From Bryobacterales bacterium (lineage in GTDB: Bacteria; Acidobacteriota; Terriglobia; Bryobacterales; Bryobacteraceae), in NCBI GenBank assembly GCA_020851555.1, contig JADZCM010000002.1, positions 26,845-90,844 on the forward strand: a stretch of DNA of 64,000 nt, written 5' to 3'. Positions 24,904 through 34,945 of the stretch are shown here, in pieces (position 1 is the stretch's first letter; every line of letters begins with the position of its first letter). A program made the position numbers and the translations under genes. A model generated the notes under the pieces. It was given only the letters and a program-made list of their open reading frames with translations, was not told the origin of the DNA and searched no databases.

Positions 24904-26433
24904 ATGGATCACATCCTCTCGATAGTTCTGTTCACGCCGCTGGTTGGTTTCCTGGCCCTGCTGTTCATCCCCTCCTCCAAGCCGGCCGCCATCAAGCTCT
25001 GGGCGAACATCGCCGGTTTCGCCGGCTTCCTGGTCTGCCTGCCGCTGGTCTTCGCGTTTGACCGGTCCCGGGATTTTCAGTTCGCCGAGAAGGTTCCCTG
25101 GATTCCTTCCATCGGCGCCTCCTACAACCTGGCCATCGACGGGTACGCGCTGCTGCTGGTGGTGCTGACGGGACTGCTCGGTTTCCTCTCCATTCTGGCG
25201 AGTTGGGCAGCCATCGAGACCCGGCTCAAGGAGTACTACGGCTGCTTCCTCCTGCTTCAGGTCGGGATGATGGGCGTCTTCATGGCGCGCGACTTCCTGT
25301 TGTTCTTCGTCTTCTGGGAACTGGTGCTGGTGCCGATGTACTTCATCATCGCCATCTGGGGAGGCGAACGGCGCGTTTATGCCGCCATTAAGTTCATCAT
25401 TTATACGCTGGTCGGTTCGGTGCTGATGCTGCTCGGCATCCTGGCGCTTTACTACGAGCACTTCCGGCAATTCCAGGTGCGTTCCTTCGACGTCGCACAA
25501 CTGATGAACACGCAGCTCGACCCGAACCTCCAGTGGTGGATCTTCTGGGCCTTTTTTGTGGGCTTTGCCGTGAAGGTGCCCATGTTCCCCCTGCATACCT
25601 GGCTTCCGGACGCGCATACCGAGGCGCCCACGGCGGGCTCCGTCATTCTGGCCAGCATCCTGCTGAAGATGGGAACCTACGGCTTCCTTCGCTTCTCGCT
25701 CCCGTTGCTGCCCGACGCGGCCAAGAACCCCACCGTCATCCAGGTCATGGCGGTGCTCTCCATTATCGCCATCGTCTACGGGGCGCTTGTCTGCCTGATG
25801 CAGAAGGACTGGAAGAAGCTCATCGCTTACTCCTCGGTGAGCCACCTGGGTTTCTGCACGTTGGGGATCTTCGCGCTCAATCCCGCCGGCATCGCCGGAA
25901 GCATGCTCCAGCAGATCAACCACGGGATCTCCACAGGCATGCTCTTCCTGATCGTGGGCGTGGTCTACGAACGCCGGCATACCCGGGAGATCGCCGAGTA
26001 CGGCGGCCTCTTGCGCTCCATGCCCATCTTCACCATCGTGTTTCTGATTGCCGCGTTGAGTTCCATGGGCATGCCGCCGCTCAACGGCTTCATCGGCGAG
26101 ATCACCATTCTGAAAGGCGCCTACCAGGTCTCCCTCTGGTGGGCTGGAGCGGTGGTCCTGGGAATCGCCCTGGGCGCCGCCTACCTCATCTGGCTGTTCC
26201 AGCGGACCATGCTGGGAGAAGTGAGCGAAAAGAACGCCGCCTTGAAGGATCTGAACGCCCGCGAGATCGCGGTCTTCGCGCCGCTCCTGCTGCTGGCGCT
26301 CTGGATCGGGGTCTATCCCAAGCCGTTTTTCCAGGTGATGGATCGCTCGGTGACCCAGATCGTGGAACTCGTGCAGCCCGGCGCCCACGCCGGGCAAATG
26401 GTTCCCAATCGCCTGGCCTCGCTCCAGCGTTGA
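24904..26433 (+). CDS. nuoM: NADH-quinone oxidoreductase subunit M (isolated gene)
   Basis: 509 residues with about 14 membrane helices. Antiporter-like subunit of respiratory complex I: FFVFWELVLVPMYFIIAIWG has the essential Glu of helix 5, VGFAVKVPMFPLHTWLPDAH has the helix-7 Lys and the HTWLPDAHTEAP motif, and LIAYSSVSHLGF has the broken-helix Lys. It stands alone: no nuoL or nuoN on either side. It could be a displaced part of a split nuo set or a second copy. The 235 bases upstream (24669-24903) hold no gene. It converges on the ABC ATPase gene (9 bp). Confidence 0.95.
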   Translation: MDHILSIVLFTPLVGFLALLFIPSSKPAAIKLWANIAGFAGFLVCLPLVFAFDRSRDFQFAEKVPWIPSIGASYNLAIDGYALLLVVLTGLLGFLSILASWAAIETRLKEYYGCFLLLQVGMMGVFMARDFLLFFVFWELVLVPMYFIIAIWGGERRVYAAIKFIIYTLVGSVLMLLGILALYYEHFRQFQVRSFDVAQLMNTQLDPNLQWWIFWAFFVGFAVKVPMFPLHTWLPDAHTEAPTAGSVILASILLKMGTYGFLRFSLPLLPDAAKNPTVIQVMAVLSIIAIVYGALVCLMQKDWKKLIAYSSVSHLGFCTLGIFALNPAGIAGSMLQQINHGISTGMLFLIVGVVYERRHTREIAEYGGLLRSMPIFTIVFLIAALSSMGMPPLNGFIGEITILKGAYQVSLWWAGAVVLGIALGAAYLIWLFQRTMLGEVSEKNAALKDLNAREIAVFAPLLLLALWIGVYPKPFFQVMDRSVTQIVELVQPGAHAGQMVPNRLASLQR

Positions 26434-26442
26434 GCCGCGGCG

Positions 26443-27177
26443 TTACTTAATCCGTTCGTCGCGCTCGACCTTGCCGTCGCGGATGTTGATCACGCGGTGC
26501 GCGTACATGGCGATATCGTGCTCATGCGTGACCAAAACGATGGTGTTGCCTTGCTGGAAGAGGCGGTCGAACAGCCCCATGATCTCGTTTCCGGTGGCCG
26601 AGTCCAGGTTGCCGGTGGGCTCGTCGGCGAGCAGGATCGAGGGGTTGTTGACCAGAGCGCGGGCGACCGCGACGCGCTGGCGCTGTCCGCCCGATAACTC
26701 GCTCGGCTTGTGGTGCATGCGGTCTTCCAGGTCCACCATGCGGAGGGCCTGAACGGCGCGCTCGGCGCGCACGTCCGACGGGATCCCTCCGTAGATCAGG
26801 GGCAGTTCCACGTTGTGCAGCGCCGTGGCGCGCGGCAGCAGGTTGAAGGTCTGGAAGACGAAGCCGATCTCCTTGTTCCGGATGCGGGCCAGTTCATCGT
26901 CGGTCAGGTCGCTCACCAGGTGCCCGTTGATGTAATACTCGCCGCTCGTCGCCGTATCCAGGCAGCCGATCAGGTTCATCAGGGTGGACTTGCCTGAGCC
27001 CGAAGGACCCATGATGGCCACGTACTCTCCGCGCCGTATGGTGACGTCGACTCCGGAGACCGCATGAATTTCCTGGTCGCCCATGATGTAGGTCTTCCAG
27101 AGATTGTGCGTCTGGATGACGATTCCGTCCCGCCTCAACTGCTCGCCGCGCTGGGTTATCTCGGCTGTCTTTGCCAT
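26443..27177 (-). CDS. MacB/LolD-type ABC transporter ATP-binding protein
   Basis: 244 residues. Walker [17 protein letters not shown]-loop [14 protein letters not shown], signature [15 protein letters not shown], Walker [14 protein letters not shown], and H-loop [12 protein letters not shown] are all intact. MacB/LolD-type ATPases drive mechanotransmission permeases with large periplasmic domains. It follows the MacA-like adaptor gene by 17 bp. The permease that should come next is missing: nuoM converges immediately downstream. It may pair with a permease encoded elsewhere. Confidence 0.93.
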   Translation of the reverse strand: MAKTAEITQRGEQLRRDGIVIQTHNLWKTYIMGDQEIHAVSGVDVTIRRGEYVAIMGPSGSGKSTLMNLIGCLDTATSGEYYINGHLVSDLTDDELARIRNKEIGFVFQTFNLLPRATALHNVELPLIYGGIPSDVRAERAVQALRMVDLEDRMHHKPSELSGGQRQRVAVARALVNNPSILLADEPTGNLDSATGNEIMGLFDRLFQQGNTIVLVTHEHDIAMYAHRVINIRDGKVERDERIK

Positions 27178-27194
27178 GTCTCGCTCTCGATTAA

Positions 27195-28610
27195 CTACTG
27201 TGATTTGGTCTCGGTCTGGTTGTTGACCTTCACCCGGGTCTCGTTGCGGAGGGTGCGTATGACCCGGTAGCTGCCTGTGACGACTTCGTCGCCTTCCTTC
27301 AGGCCCTCCAGCACTTCAATGTCCGTGGCGCCGGTGATGCCGGTCTGTACCGTATGGAAAACGGCCCTTCCATTCGCCACGAGGAAAACACCTTGCAGTT
27401 CTTCCTTGCGGGCCTTCTCCTCGGCGGGAGTGAGCTTGGTGGCGGCTTGCACCCCCTTCTTCGACACGGGCTCCAGGTCGCCCCGCTGCCGGATTGTCAA
27501 CGCCTGGATGGGAATGGTCAGGGCTCCCGTCCGCGTGGCTGTCGTGATTTTCGCGGTGCAGGAAAGCCCGGGACGAATCTCCGCCGACGGGTCCTCCAGG
27601 GCGATCACCACCTTGAAATCCTTGGCCTCCTGGCTGGAAATCGCGCTCTGGGACGCGGCCAGTCCGGTGGACCGGAGGATGGCCGTGTTGCCGATCTCGA
27701 TCACGTGCCCCTTGAAGGTCTTGTTGGGGATGGCGTCGATGGTGATCTCGGCCGGCTGATCCAGGTGCATGGAGACGATGTCGGTTTCGTCCACCTTGAC
27801 TTCGGCCGTGATGAGCGACATATCGGCGATGGTCATGATCAGGCTGGCCGGGGAATTCTGGATTCCGGGAACGACGGTTTCGCCGACCCGCACCGGCAGG
27901 TTCGTGACCACGCCCTCCAGCGGGGAAACCACCGTGTACTTCTCAAAGACGTCGGATACCCGCTGCACCATGGCCTTCAGTTGCCCGATCCGCTTTTCCG
28001 AACTGGCGAGCGCCGCGGCGGCTTGCGACCGCTGAGCCCGCGCCTGGGCCAACCTGGAATCGCTCTCGCGCAGCGCCGCCTCGGCGGAGTCGAAGGCCGC
28101 TTTCCTCTGGTCGTACTCCTGGCGCGCCACCAGTTTCTCGCTGAACAACTGCCTGGAGCGTTCGAAATCCAGCCTGGATCTCTCCAGTTCCGCCCGGGCA
28201 CGATCCACGGAAGCCTGCACCGTGCGCAGATTCTCGTCTGCCGCCTTCACGGCGGCGGCGCTGGCGACGGCGTCCGCCTCGGCCGAGTTCAGCGCTGCTT
28301 CCTGAGCCCGGACGTCCGCCGCCGCCTGCACGGACTCCTGCCGCGCCAGAAGCTGGCCCTTGCGGACGGTCTGCCCTTCACGCACCAGTATCTCGGTGAG
28401 CCGGCCCATGACGTTGGCGCCGATGTTGACGTAGTTCCGCGGTTTGACCTCGCCGGACGCGGTGACCACCGATGAAAGATCCTGCCGGACCACTTTGCCC
28501 GTTTGCAGGGTTACGATGTCGGCCTGGCTCTTCTTGACGCCATAGACCACGCCGCCCGTCATCACCGCGAGCACAAGAATAGCCACCCAGATTTTCCACT
28601 TCTTTTTCAC
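27195..28610 (-). CDS. MacA/HlyD-type periplasmic adaptor protein
   Basis: 471 residues. An uncleaved N-terminal anchor ([20 protein letters not shown]) precedes a lipoyl-type half ([19 protein letters not shown]), a long coiled-coil hairpin (about 95-230, Ala/Glu/Arg-rich), the second lipoyl half ([19 protein letters not shown]), a beta-barrel domain ([20 protein letters not shown]) and a membrane-proximal domain ([20 protein letters not shown]). It bridges an inner-membrane ABC transporter and an outer-membrane channel. Neither a permease nor a TolC-like gene is in the window. It is 109 bp downstream of accA. Confidence 0.92.
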   Translation of the reverse strand: MKKKWKIWVAILVLAVMTGGVVYGVKKSQADIVTLQTGKVVRQDLSSVVTASGEVKPRNYVNIGANVMGRLTEILVREGQTVRKGQLLARQESVQAAADVRAQEAALNSAEADAVASAAAVKAADENLRTVQASVDRARAELERSRLDFERSRQLFSEKLVARQEYDQRKAAFDSAEAALRESDSRLAQARAQRSQAAAALASSEKRIGQLKAMVQRVSDVFEKYTVVSPLEGVVTNLPVRVGETVVPGIQNSPASLIMTIADMSLITAEVKVDETDIVSMHLDQPAEITIDAIPNKTFKGHVIEIGNTAILRSTGLAASQSAISSQEAKDFKVVIALEDPSAEIRPGLSCTAKITTATRTGALTIPIQALTIRQRGDLEPVSKKGVQAATKLTPAEEKARKEELQGVFLVANGRAVFHTVQTGITGATDIEVLEGLKEGDEVVTGSYRVIRTLRNETRVKVNNQTETKSQ

Positions 28611-28719
28611 GTGACTGGCTCCAAAGGGTGTAGACGCAGGGGGTGGCCTGTTTGTTCTCGGAATCGACCCACAATCATGTTAGCACGCAGCCAGCCGGGC
28701 CCCGCATTCTGCTGGCTGT

Positions 28720-29601
28720 TCACCCGGCAACCTCGGTGAAGAAGTTGCCCATTTTCCGGAACTTCTGGTAACGCGCTTCGACCAGGGCCTCGACGGAGAG
28801 CGCCATGAGTTCGGCCAGTGCCGCGCGCAGGGTACGCTTCAAGTTCTCCGCGGCCTGATCCACGTCCGTGTGAGCGCCCTCGCCCGGCTCGGGGATAATG
28901 CCGTCGATCAGCCCCAGGCGGAGCAGGTCCTGGGCTGTGAGCTTGAGCGCGCTGGCAGCCAGCTCCCCCTTGGAGGAGTCGCGCCAGATGATGGCGGCGC
29001 AGCTCTCCGGAGAGATCACGCTGTAGACTGCGTTCTCCATCATGAAGACCCGGTCGCCGACCCCCAGGGCCAGCGCGCCGCCGCTGCCGCCCTCGCCGAT
29101 GCAGACCACCACCATCGGGGTCTTGAGTCTCGACATTTCCCGGAGGTTCACGGCGATGGCCTCGGCTTGGCCGCGCTCCTCGGCATCGATACCCGGGTAA
29201 GCGCCCGGCGTGTCCAGGAGAGTCAGCACCGGCCTGCCGAACTTCTCAGCCATCAGCATGATACGCAAGGCTTTACGGTACCCTTCGGGCTTCGGCATGC
29301 CGAAGTTCCTGAAGAGTTTCTGTTTTGTGTCACGCCCCTTCTGCTGCCCTACTACAACTATAGGATTTCCCTCGAAGAACCCCATGCCGGCCACAATGGC
29401 GGGGTCGTCGGCAATGCCGCGATCCCCGTGTAGTTCCTGAAAGCCACTGATTGTGCGTTGGATATAGTCCAGGGAGTGGGGACGCTTGGGATGGCGGGCG
29501 AGTTGTACCCGCTGCCAGGGGTGGGCAGCCTGAACCTGCCGGGCGGCGGCCAGTTCCGCCTCGAGGGCTGCGATACGGTCAGTGGTCTGTTCGGAATCCA
29601 T
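28720..29601 (-). CDS. accA: Acetyl-CoA carboxylase carboxyltransferase subunit alpha
   Basis: 293 residues, slightly shorter than the usual 315-320 because the N-terminal helices are reduced. Transfers carboxyl from biotin to acetyl-CoA in the first step of fatty-acid synthesis. Typical segments: PWQRVQLARHPKRPHSLDYI, FQELHGDRGIADDPAIVAG, DTPGAYPGIDAEERGQAEAI, IGEGGSGGALALGVGDRVFM (the oxyanion-hole glycines) and YSVISPESCAAIIWRDSSK. It lies 170 bp downstream of dnaE on the same strand; accD is not in the window. Confidence 0.95.
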   Translation of the reverse strand: MDSEQTTDRIAALEAELAAARQVQAAHPWQRVQLARHPKRPHSLDYIQRTISGFQELHGDRGIADDPAIVAGMGFFEGNPIVVVGQQKGRDTKQKLFRNFGMPKPEGYRKALRIMLMAEKFGRPVLTLLDTPGAYPGIDAEERGQAEAIAVNLREMSRLKTPMVVVCIGEGGSGGALALGVGDRVFMMENAVYSVISPESCAAIIWRDSSKGELAASALKLTAQDLLRLGLIDGIIPEPGEGAHTDVDQAAENLKRTLRAALAELMALSVEALVEARYQKFRKMGNFFTEVAG

Positions 29602-29771
29602 CCCCTACATAGTAAAACGTCAGCCGCCCGTCCGGGTTACCCCCCGTGGACGGGCAACCTCCTGGGAACCGAGGCGGCCGGGGGGCGGAACAGCAGGGCG
29701 TTGGGGTAACCGTGGCCCCGCCTCTGGCCCGAACCACGCGCGGCAGCCAGCGGCGTGCCCCAAGGACCGAC

Positions 29772-32700
29772 TCAGTTCGCCAGAATCTCCAGCGCGTCCG
29801 GGCCGCAGAGGCGTTCGACCTCGGCGCGAAACTCCTTATCGGGGCGGACCCCGGCATCGATGTCCAGGATCACCGTGAAGTCGCGGGACTTCTCCAAGCG
29901 CAGCCGCACCTGGGTCTCCCCGGCCTTGCGCTTGATCAGGGCCGCCAGTTCAGCCGCATTTCCCTGGCCAAGCCAAACCCGAATGGAGAGCAGTGAGGGG
30001 AACGCCACGCGCGCCAACTCCAGGGGCACGACATCCACCACCGAAATCCTCGGCGGTGCGTTCTCCTCGGGCAGGGCGGAACCCCGGACCAGTACGGCGC
30101 GGTCTTCAACCAGTTCGCTCTCCAGCCGCTCGTAGTTGGTGGTGAAAACCAGCGCATCGACAGTTCCCTGCGCGTCATCCAGTTGGAAGGATGCCCAGGG
30201 CTTGCCCTCCTTGTTGCGTTTGCGCTGGATGCCGGTCAGGATGCCGCAGAGAGCCACTTCCGCACCCCGTTCCAGACCTTCCAGCGTCGAGGAGTCGTGG
30301 GTGGCCAGTTCGGTGACCTTCTCCCGGAACTGGTCCAGCGGGTGGCCGGTGACGTAGAAACCCAACACCTCCTTCTCGCCGGCCAGCGTTTGCTGGAGAC
30401 TCCAATCCGGTGCCGCCGGCAGGGGCTCTTCCTGGCTGGCTTCCTCCGCGGGAGACAGCGAGAAGAGCCCGGCCTGGCCGCTCTCGCGGTCGCGGTGCGC
30501 GCGCTGGCCGAACTCCATGGCCCGTTCGATCGCCGCGAACAGTTGAGCACGAGTGCCGCCCAGGGAGTCCATGGCGCTGGCCTTGATCAGGCTTTCCAGC
30601 ATTCTCCGGTTGAGGGCGGTCAGCTCTACCTGCTCGCAGAAGTGGTAGAGCGAGCGGAAACGTCCGATCTGGCGGCGGGACTTCTGAATCGCCTCGACGG
30701 CGGATCTCCCCAGGTTCTTGACGGCGCCCAGCCCGAAGCGGATCGCCCCGCGGCCCGGCAATGAATGGTCCGGAGTGAAATCCCAGTTGCTGACGTTGAT
30801 GTCGGGGGGGAGCACCCGGATCCCCATCTCGCCGCACTCGCCGATGTACCGCACGACCTTGGAGGTGTTGCCGGTCTCCGAGGTGAGCAGAGCGGCCATG
30901 AACTCCGTGGGGTAGTGGGCCTTCAAATAGGCGGTGACGTACGCCAGATAGGCGTAGGCGGCCGAATGGGACTTGTTGAAGCCGTAGCCGGCGAATTGCT
31001 CCATCAGGTCGAAGATCCTGCCGACCTTGCGGGGAGGGAAACCGCGGGCGGCGGCGCCTGCCATGAACCTGGCGCGCTGGGCGGCCATCTCCTCCGGCTT
31101 CTTCTTTCCCATGGCGCGGCGCAGGATGTCGGCCTCGCCGAGCGTGTAGCCGGCCAGCTTATGGGAGATCTGCATCACCTGTTCCTGGTAAACGATGACG
31201 CCGTAGGTCTCCTCCAGGATCTCCTTCAACTCGGGCAGGTCGTACGCGATCTCTTTCCGGCCGTGCTTGCGGTCGATGAAATCCGTGATCATGCCGCCCT
31301 GGATGGGGCCGGGCCGGTACAAGGCGTTCAACGCGATGAGATCCTCCACGCGTGAAGGCTGGTAGCGGCGGAGGTTGTCCCGCATGCCGTCGGATTCGAA
31401 CTGGAACACGCCGCTGGTGTAGCCCTGGGAGAAGATCGCGAACGTGTCGGGATCGTCCAGCGGAAGGTCCTCGAGCACCAGTTCCACGCCGTGGTGCCTG
31501 CGGATAAGCTCGAGCGCGTCGTGGACGACGGTCAGCGTGGTCAGGCCCAGGAAATCCATCTTGAGAAGGGAGAGCTTCTCAAGCGAGTTCATGTCGTACT
31601 GTGTAACGATCTCCTCGCGGTTCGTGCGGTAGAGCGGAGTCAGTTCCAACAGCGGCACCGGCGCGATCACCACGCCCGCCGCGTGGATCGAAGCGTTTCT
31701 GCACAGACCCTCGATACGCCTGGCGATCTCCAGCACCTCGGCGACCCGCGGGTCGCTTGCGGCGGCCTCCGCCAGTCCCCGCTCCTTCTGCATGGCCTCG
31801 TCGAGCTTGATATTGAGCACGTTGGGAATCAGCTTGGTGATCCGGTCTACTTCGGCGAAGCTCATGTCGAGCACGCGGCCCACATCCTTGATTGCCGCGC
31901 GAGCCCCCAGCGTGTTGAAGGTGATGATCTGCGCCACCTGCTCGCGGCCGTACTTGTTGGTCACGTACTGAATGACCTCGCCGCGCCGGTTCATGCAGAA
32001 ATCGATGTCGATGTCCGGGAGGGTAACGCGCTCCGGATTGAGAAAGCGTTCGAACAGCAAGCCGTAGTACAGAGGATCGACGTCCGTGATCCCCATGGCG
32101 TAGCTGACCAGGCTGCCGGCGGCCGAGCCCCTGCCCGGTCCGACCGGTATGCCCTGGGCCTTGGCGAACCGGATGAAGTCCCAGACGATGAGGAAGTAAC
32201 CGGAGAACCGCATCTGTTGGATCATGCGGATCTCTTCGTTCAACCGCTCGCCGTACTCGGCCAGGTCGTTGCGAAGACGCCCGGCGGCGCGCAGGGCTTC
32301 CAGGCGGCCGCGGCGCTTCTCAAAGCCCTGGCGGGCTATGTACTCAAAGTAGGACTCCGCGGTGTGGCCTTCCGGCACGTCGAACTTGGGAAACGGCTCC
32401 TCGATCTTGTCCAGGCTCACCCGGCAGCGTTCGGCGATCTCCCAGGTGCGGTCCAGGGCCTCTTCCACTTCCCCGAACAGGGCCATCATTTCGGCGCGCG
32501 ACTTAAGGTAGAAATCCGGGCCCCAGGATTTCATTCGGGCGGTATCACGAACGGTCTTGCCGGTCTGAATGCACAACAGGATGTCGTGCGCGCGCGCGTC
32601 ATCCCGCCGCAGATAGTGCGCGTCGTTGGTGGCGACCAGCGGTATTCCGGTCTCCTGTGACAGGCGGTTCAATTGCGGCAACACCGTGCGTTCGTCGTCC

Positions 32701-33239
32701 AGACCGTGGTCCTGGATCTCGAGGAAGAAATTGCCCCGGCCGAAGAGGTCCTGGTGCGTGTACGCGCAGCGCCGGGCGTCCTCATACAGTCCCGACCTTA
32801 GCTTCTCGTTGACCGCGCCCTGGAGGCAGGCCGACAGCGCGATCAGGCCGCGGGAGTGCCGGCTCAGAAGATCAAGGTCGATTCTGGGCTTATAGTAGAA
32901 ACCTTCCAGAAAGCCCGCCGACACCAGCTTGACGAGGTTGCGGTAACCCTCCTGGTTCTCGCACAGCAGGACCAGGTGATTGTAGCGGTTCGAGTCCGAG
33001 CGGACCGTGCGCCCCTGCTGCGCCACGTAAACCTCGCAGCCGATAACGGGGTGGATGCCCTTTTCCTTGGCGGCGAAGTAGAACTGGACGGCGCCGAACA
33101 GGTTGCCGTGGTCGGTGATGGCGACGGCCGGCATCCGCTGCTCCTGGACCACCTGCATCAATTGCCCGATCTCGCAGGCACCGTCAAGCAGGGAATAATC
33201 GGTGTGCAGGTGGAGATGGACAAAGGGCCGCTCGGGCAT
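29772..33239 (-). CDS. dnaE: DNA polymerase III subunit alpha
   Basis: 1155 residues. The replicative polymerase. N-terminal PHP domain (about 5-210: FVHLHLHTDYSLLDGAC, AVAITDHGNLFGAVQF), palm with GPGRGSAAGSLVSYAMGITD and the catalytic aspartates in PDIDIDFCMN (about residue 400), fingers FQFESDGMRDNL and YGFNKSHSAAYAYLAYVTAY, the tandem helix-hairpin-helix region, and an OB fold (about 985-1060: VALCGILTGIQRKRNKEGKP). It begins at ATG 33239, 38 bp after the tRNA-Arg gene on the same strand. This is the dnaE1 architecture. Confidence 0.97.
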   Translation of the reverse strand: MPERPFVHLHLHTDYSLLDGACEIGQLMQVVQEQRMPAVAITDHGNLFGAVQFYFAAKEKGIHPVIGCEVYVAQQGRTVRSDSNRYNHLVLLCENQEGYRNLVKLVSAGFLEGFYYKPRIDLDLLSRHSRGLIALSACLQGAVNEKLRSGLYEDARRCAYTHQDLFGRGNFFLEIQDHGLDDERTVLPQLNRLSQETGIPLVATNDAHYLRRDDARAHDILLCIQTGKTVRDTARMKSWGPDFYLKSRAEMMALFGEVEEALDRTWEIAERCRVSLDKIEEPFPKFDVPEGHTAESYFEYIARQGFEKRRGRLEALRAAGRLRNDLAEYGERLNEEIRMIQQMRFSGYFLIVWDFIRFAKAQGIPVGPGRGSAAGSLVSYAMGITDVDPLYYGLLFERFLNPERVTLPDIDIDFCMNRRGEVIQYVTNKYGREQVAQIITFNTLGARAAIKDVGRVLDMSFAEVDRITKLIPNVLNIKLDEAMQKERGLAEAAASDPRVAEVLEIARRIEGLCRNASIHAAGVVIAPVPLLELTPLYRTNREEIVTQYDMNSLEKLSLLKMDFLGLTTLTVVHDALELIRRHHGVELVLEDLPLDDPDTFAIFSQGYTSGVFQFESDGMRDNLRRYQPSRVEDLIALNALYRPGPIQGGMITDFIDRKHGRKEIAYDLPELKEILEETYGVIVYQEQVMQISHKLAGYTLGEADILRRAMGKKKPEEMAAQRARFMAGAAARGFPPRKVGRIFDLMEQFAGYGFNKSHSAAYAYLAYVTAYLKAHYPTEFMAALLTSETGNTSKVVRYIGECGEMGIRVLPPDINVSNWDFTPDHSLPGRGAIRFGLGAVKNLGRSAVEAIQKSRRQIGRFRSLYHFCEQVELTALNRRMLESLIKASAMDSLGGTRAQLFAAIERAMEFGQRAHRDRESGQAGLFSLSPAEEASQEEPLPAAPDWSLQQTLAGEKEVLGFYVTGHPLDQFREKVTELATHDSSTLEGLERGAEVALCGILTGIQRKRNKEGKPWASFQLDDAQGTVDALVFTTNYERLESELVEDRAVLVRGSALPEENAPPRISVVDVVPLELARVAFPSLLSIRVWLGQGNAAELAALIKRKAGETQVRLRLEKSRDFTVILDIDAGVRPDKEFRAEVERLCGPDALEILAN

Positions 33240-33277
33240 GTCGTCCTCAGTATAGATGCCGGGGGAGGATCTGCACC

Positions 33278-33354
33278 TGGTAGGGACGGGCAGATTCGAA
33301 CTGCCGACCTGCCGCTTAGGAGGCGGCCGCTCTATCCATCTGAGCTACGTCCCC
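33278..33354 (-). tRNA. tRNA-Arg(CCT)
   Basis: On the minus strand the acceptor GGGGACG (33354-33348) pairs with CGTCCCT with one G-U pair; the T arm is GGCAG-TTCGAAT-CTGCC, the anticodon stem GCCGC/GCGGC closes loop CTCCTAA with anticodon CCT, and ACCA is encoded at the 3' end. It reads AGG codons, rare in this GC-rich genome. Its 5' end lies 26 bp from the displaced purD fragment that marks the left edge of the accessory region. Confidence 0.96.
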
Positions 33355-33380
33355 GCTGCCAGTCCCCATTGTACCGTAGG

Positions 33381-33486
33381 GGGCCAGCGGCGAAGCCCTT
33401 TTTGGCCAATGTCGCGGCGGAACCGCATGCCGCGGAAGCGGATCCTCTCCGCCGCCCGGCAACTGCGCTCGATCGCCGAGGGCAGA
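33381..33486 (-). pseudogene. Displaced copy of the purD 3' end
   Basis: 106 bases align without gaps to 39531-39636, the 3' end of intact purD, with about 18 mismatches. A core of 29 bases (33394-33422, matching 39544-39572) is identical. In the purD frame the fragment keeps RFRGMRFRRDIGQKGLRRWP where purD has RFRGMQFRRDIGQKGLRRWP. Upstream similarity stops at about 33487. The fragment lies in the same orientation as purD, beside tRNA-Arg, and looks like the original purD terminus displaced when DNA entered at this site. Confidence 0.8.
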
Positions 33487-33568
33487 GTCAACCTCGTGGC
33501 TGCCCCCTTCCCGCGTATTACCGGAGGCGCTTTTTGATCGAGTCTTGTGAGAATGACCGGAGGACCCG

Positions 33569-33669
33569 GCGATTTCGTAACCCGTATTTTTACGCCTGAC
33601 GGATCAGCCCGCATCCCACCGGGATCGAGCTCCGCGGAGGGCCGTGGGCATTTTGGCAAATCTCCAGAA
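33569..33669. repeat. 101-bp direct repeat, left copy
   Basis: 101 bases repeated at 38740-38840 in direct orientation with two mismatches. The unit contains CTCCGCGGAG, a 10-bp palindrome, and ATCCC-ACC-GGGAT. It carries no obvious gene. The pair encloses the decayed transposase and the TonB-dependent receptor gene. Confidence 0.9.
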
Positions 33670-33673
33670 CACT

Positions 33674-33702
33674 TTGACGGGGGCCTGTCCTGCCACTATA
33701 AG
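33674..33702 (+). promoter_or_regulatory. Near-consensus sigma-70 promoter for the transposase remnant
   Basis: TTGACG (33674-33679), 17-bp spacer, TATAAG (33697-33702). It starts 5 bases after the left 101-bp repeat and points into the transposase remnant, whose GTG start is at 33723. Confidence 0.6.
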
Positions 33703-33722
33703 TAGCGGCAGATAGAAAATAG

Positions 33723-34575
33723 GTGGGCGCAAGGACCGAAGGACGGCGCCGCCTGCCGCATCCCTGGCCCAAGGTCTTTGGTGCGGTGTTCCTTGGGCCG
33801 GCGTGCCAGTTTGGCGCGGTGCACCGCATCGAAGCGGAGTGCGCAGACGGCGTGCTCCACCAACGCATTGGGCCGCTCAGTGAGGACACCATCGGTTATG
33901 CGCTGCAACGCCAGTCGGCCGCCGGGGTCTTTGAGCTCGGCTGTCGGGTTGCGCGCCAACTGAAGCGCAACGGCGTGCTGCGCTCGGACCTGGCCCGTGG
34001 GCGGGTGGTGGCCGCGGTGGATGGCATCGAAATCCGCAGTTCCTATTGCCGCTGCGGTGACGCTTGCCTGGAGCGGAAAGTGGAGCGCAAAGTGGACAGC
34101 AACTGCAGCTCTGGCAGTTGCCGGAAGTGGACTGGCCCGTGGCCCACCGCCCCGTTGGCGTGGTGAAGACGGTACGGGTGCAGGCCGGCCGCCGCGTCGC
34201 TATCCGCAAACACGCCGGCCGGCGCATCTGGGAAAACAGCCCAAGCCGGTCATGAACACCAACTTCTATGCGGCGAATGTGGATATCGGTGCGATTCCAC
34301 CTTGGTTCATCCATCCACTCGGCCGCAGCCGGTGGGCCATCGATGCGCGGGTCTTCCAAACCGTCGTCACGGACTGCCGCTTGAAGAAGCCCTCGGTGCA
34401 TCGAAACTCGGCGCTGGTTGTGCTCACGCTGATCCGGGTGCTGGCGTACACGCTGGCGATGGTCTTCTACTTTCGCCAGGTGCGCAGCCACGCGCGGACA
34501 CGCCGGCCCAGCTTCTGCGAGATGGCGCGGCAATTCGGCTATGCGTTTCTCACGCTCCGCTGCGACTCCCGTTGA
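33723..34575 (+). pseudogene. Decayed DDE-type (IS4-like) transposase
   Basis: Three pieces of one transposase in three frames. The N-terminal piece starts at GTG 33723 (LSEDTIGYALQRQ, then GRVVAAVDGIEI, probably the first catalytic Asp region, and CLERKVERKV). It is joined directly to a later segment (LPEVDWPVAHRPVGVVKTVR, about 34090-34190), so the central catalytic part is deleted. A third frame gives the C-terminal piece to 34575 (IHPLGRSRWAIDARVFQTVV, VRSHARTRRPSFCEMARQFG). Loss of the middle and frame changes make it inactive. The family is inferred from memory of DDE transposases with a similar C-terminal RW-x-ID block; I could not find terminal inverted repeats. Confidence 0.8.
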
Positions 34576-34945
34576 GATCCTCTCAGCGGTCTACGGTTGT
34601 GCCGTTCCCTCAATCCTCCCATCCGGCGCCCCTGCTGGCGCCTGGGCGCCCTGTTGCCCTGCCCGGACTTGCCAGCCTGCCGGCAGTGCTCGAAACCGCT
34701 CCGGTGAAGGCCCAAAGCCCCTCTTACCCGATCTGGCCGCTGAACTCCCGCACAAAACGCTTTCCTTGCTTGTAGTTATCGCCATCCCAGAGGGGGTTTG
34801 CAAAATCGCTGCTCGCTACGTTTTTGCCCTTGACGGTCGTCGATGCTTGGCATAGTATGCCCGTAGAGGAACTATCCAAGGATAGCTCCCGGAGATCAGC
34901 TCGCGATGCGATCTGGCTCATGTCCAAACTGTGGGGGTCCAACGC
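34576..34945 (+). promoter_or_regulatory. Leader region of the TonB-dependent receptor gene
   Basis: 370 bases without a gene. A strong sigma-70-like promoter lies at 34830-34858: TTGACG, 17-bp spacer, TAGTAT. It would give a leader of about 80 bases. GGGGG at 34933-34937 serves as ribosome site about 9 bases before the ATG at 34946. The rest, 34576-34829, shows nothing I can assign. Confidence 0.6.

Noticed and set aside
28600..28616. Second parS-like sequence containing TTTTTCACGTGA at the MacA start
   Set aside because: Only about 11 of 16 positions match and it lies in the A-rich start of the MacA gene; likely chance.
29635..29711. Inverted repeat GGTTACCCC / GGGGTAACC between dnaE and accA
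   Set aside because: Nine bases 59 bp apart, no T-run and no known element; could be chance in GC-rich DNA.
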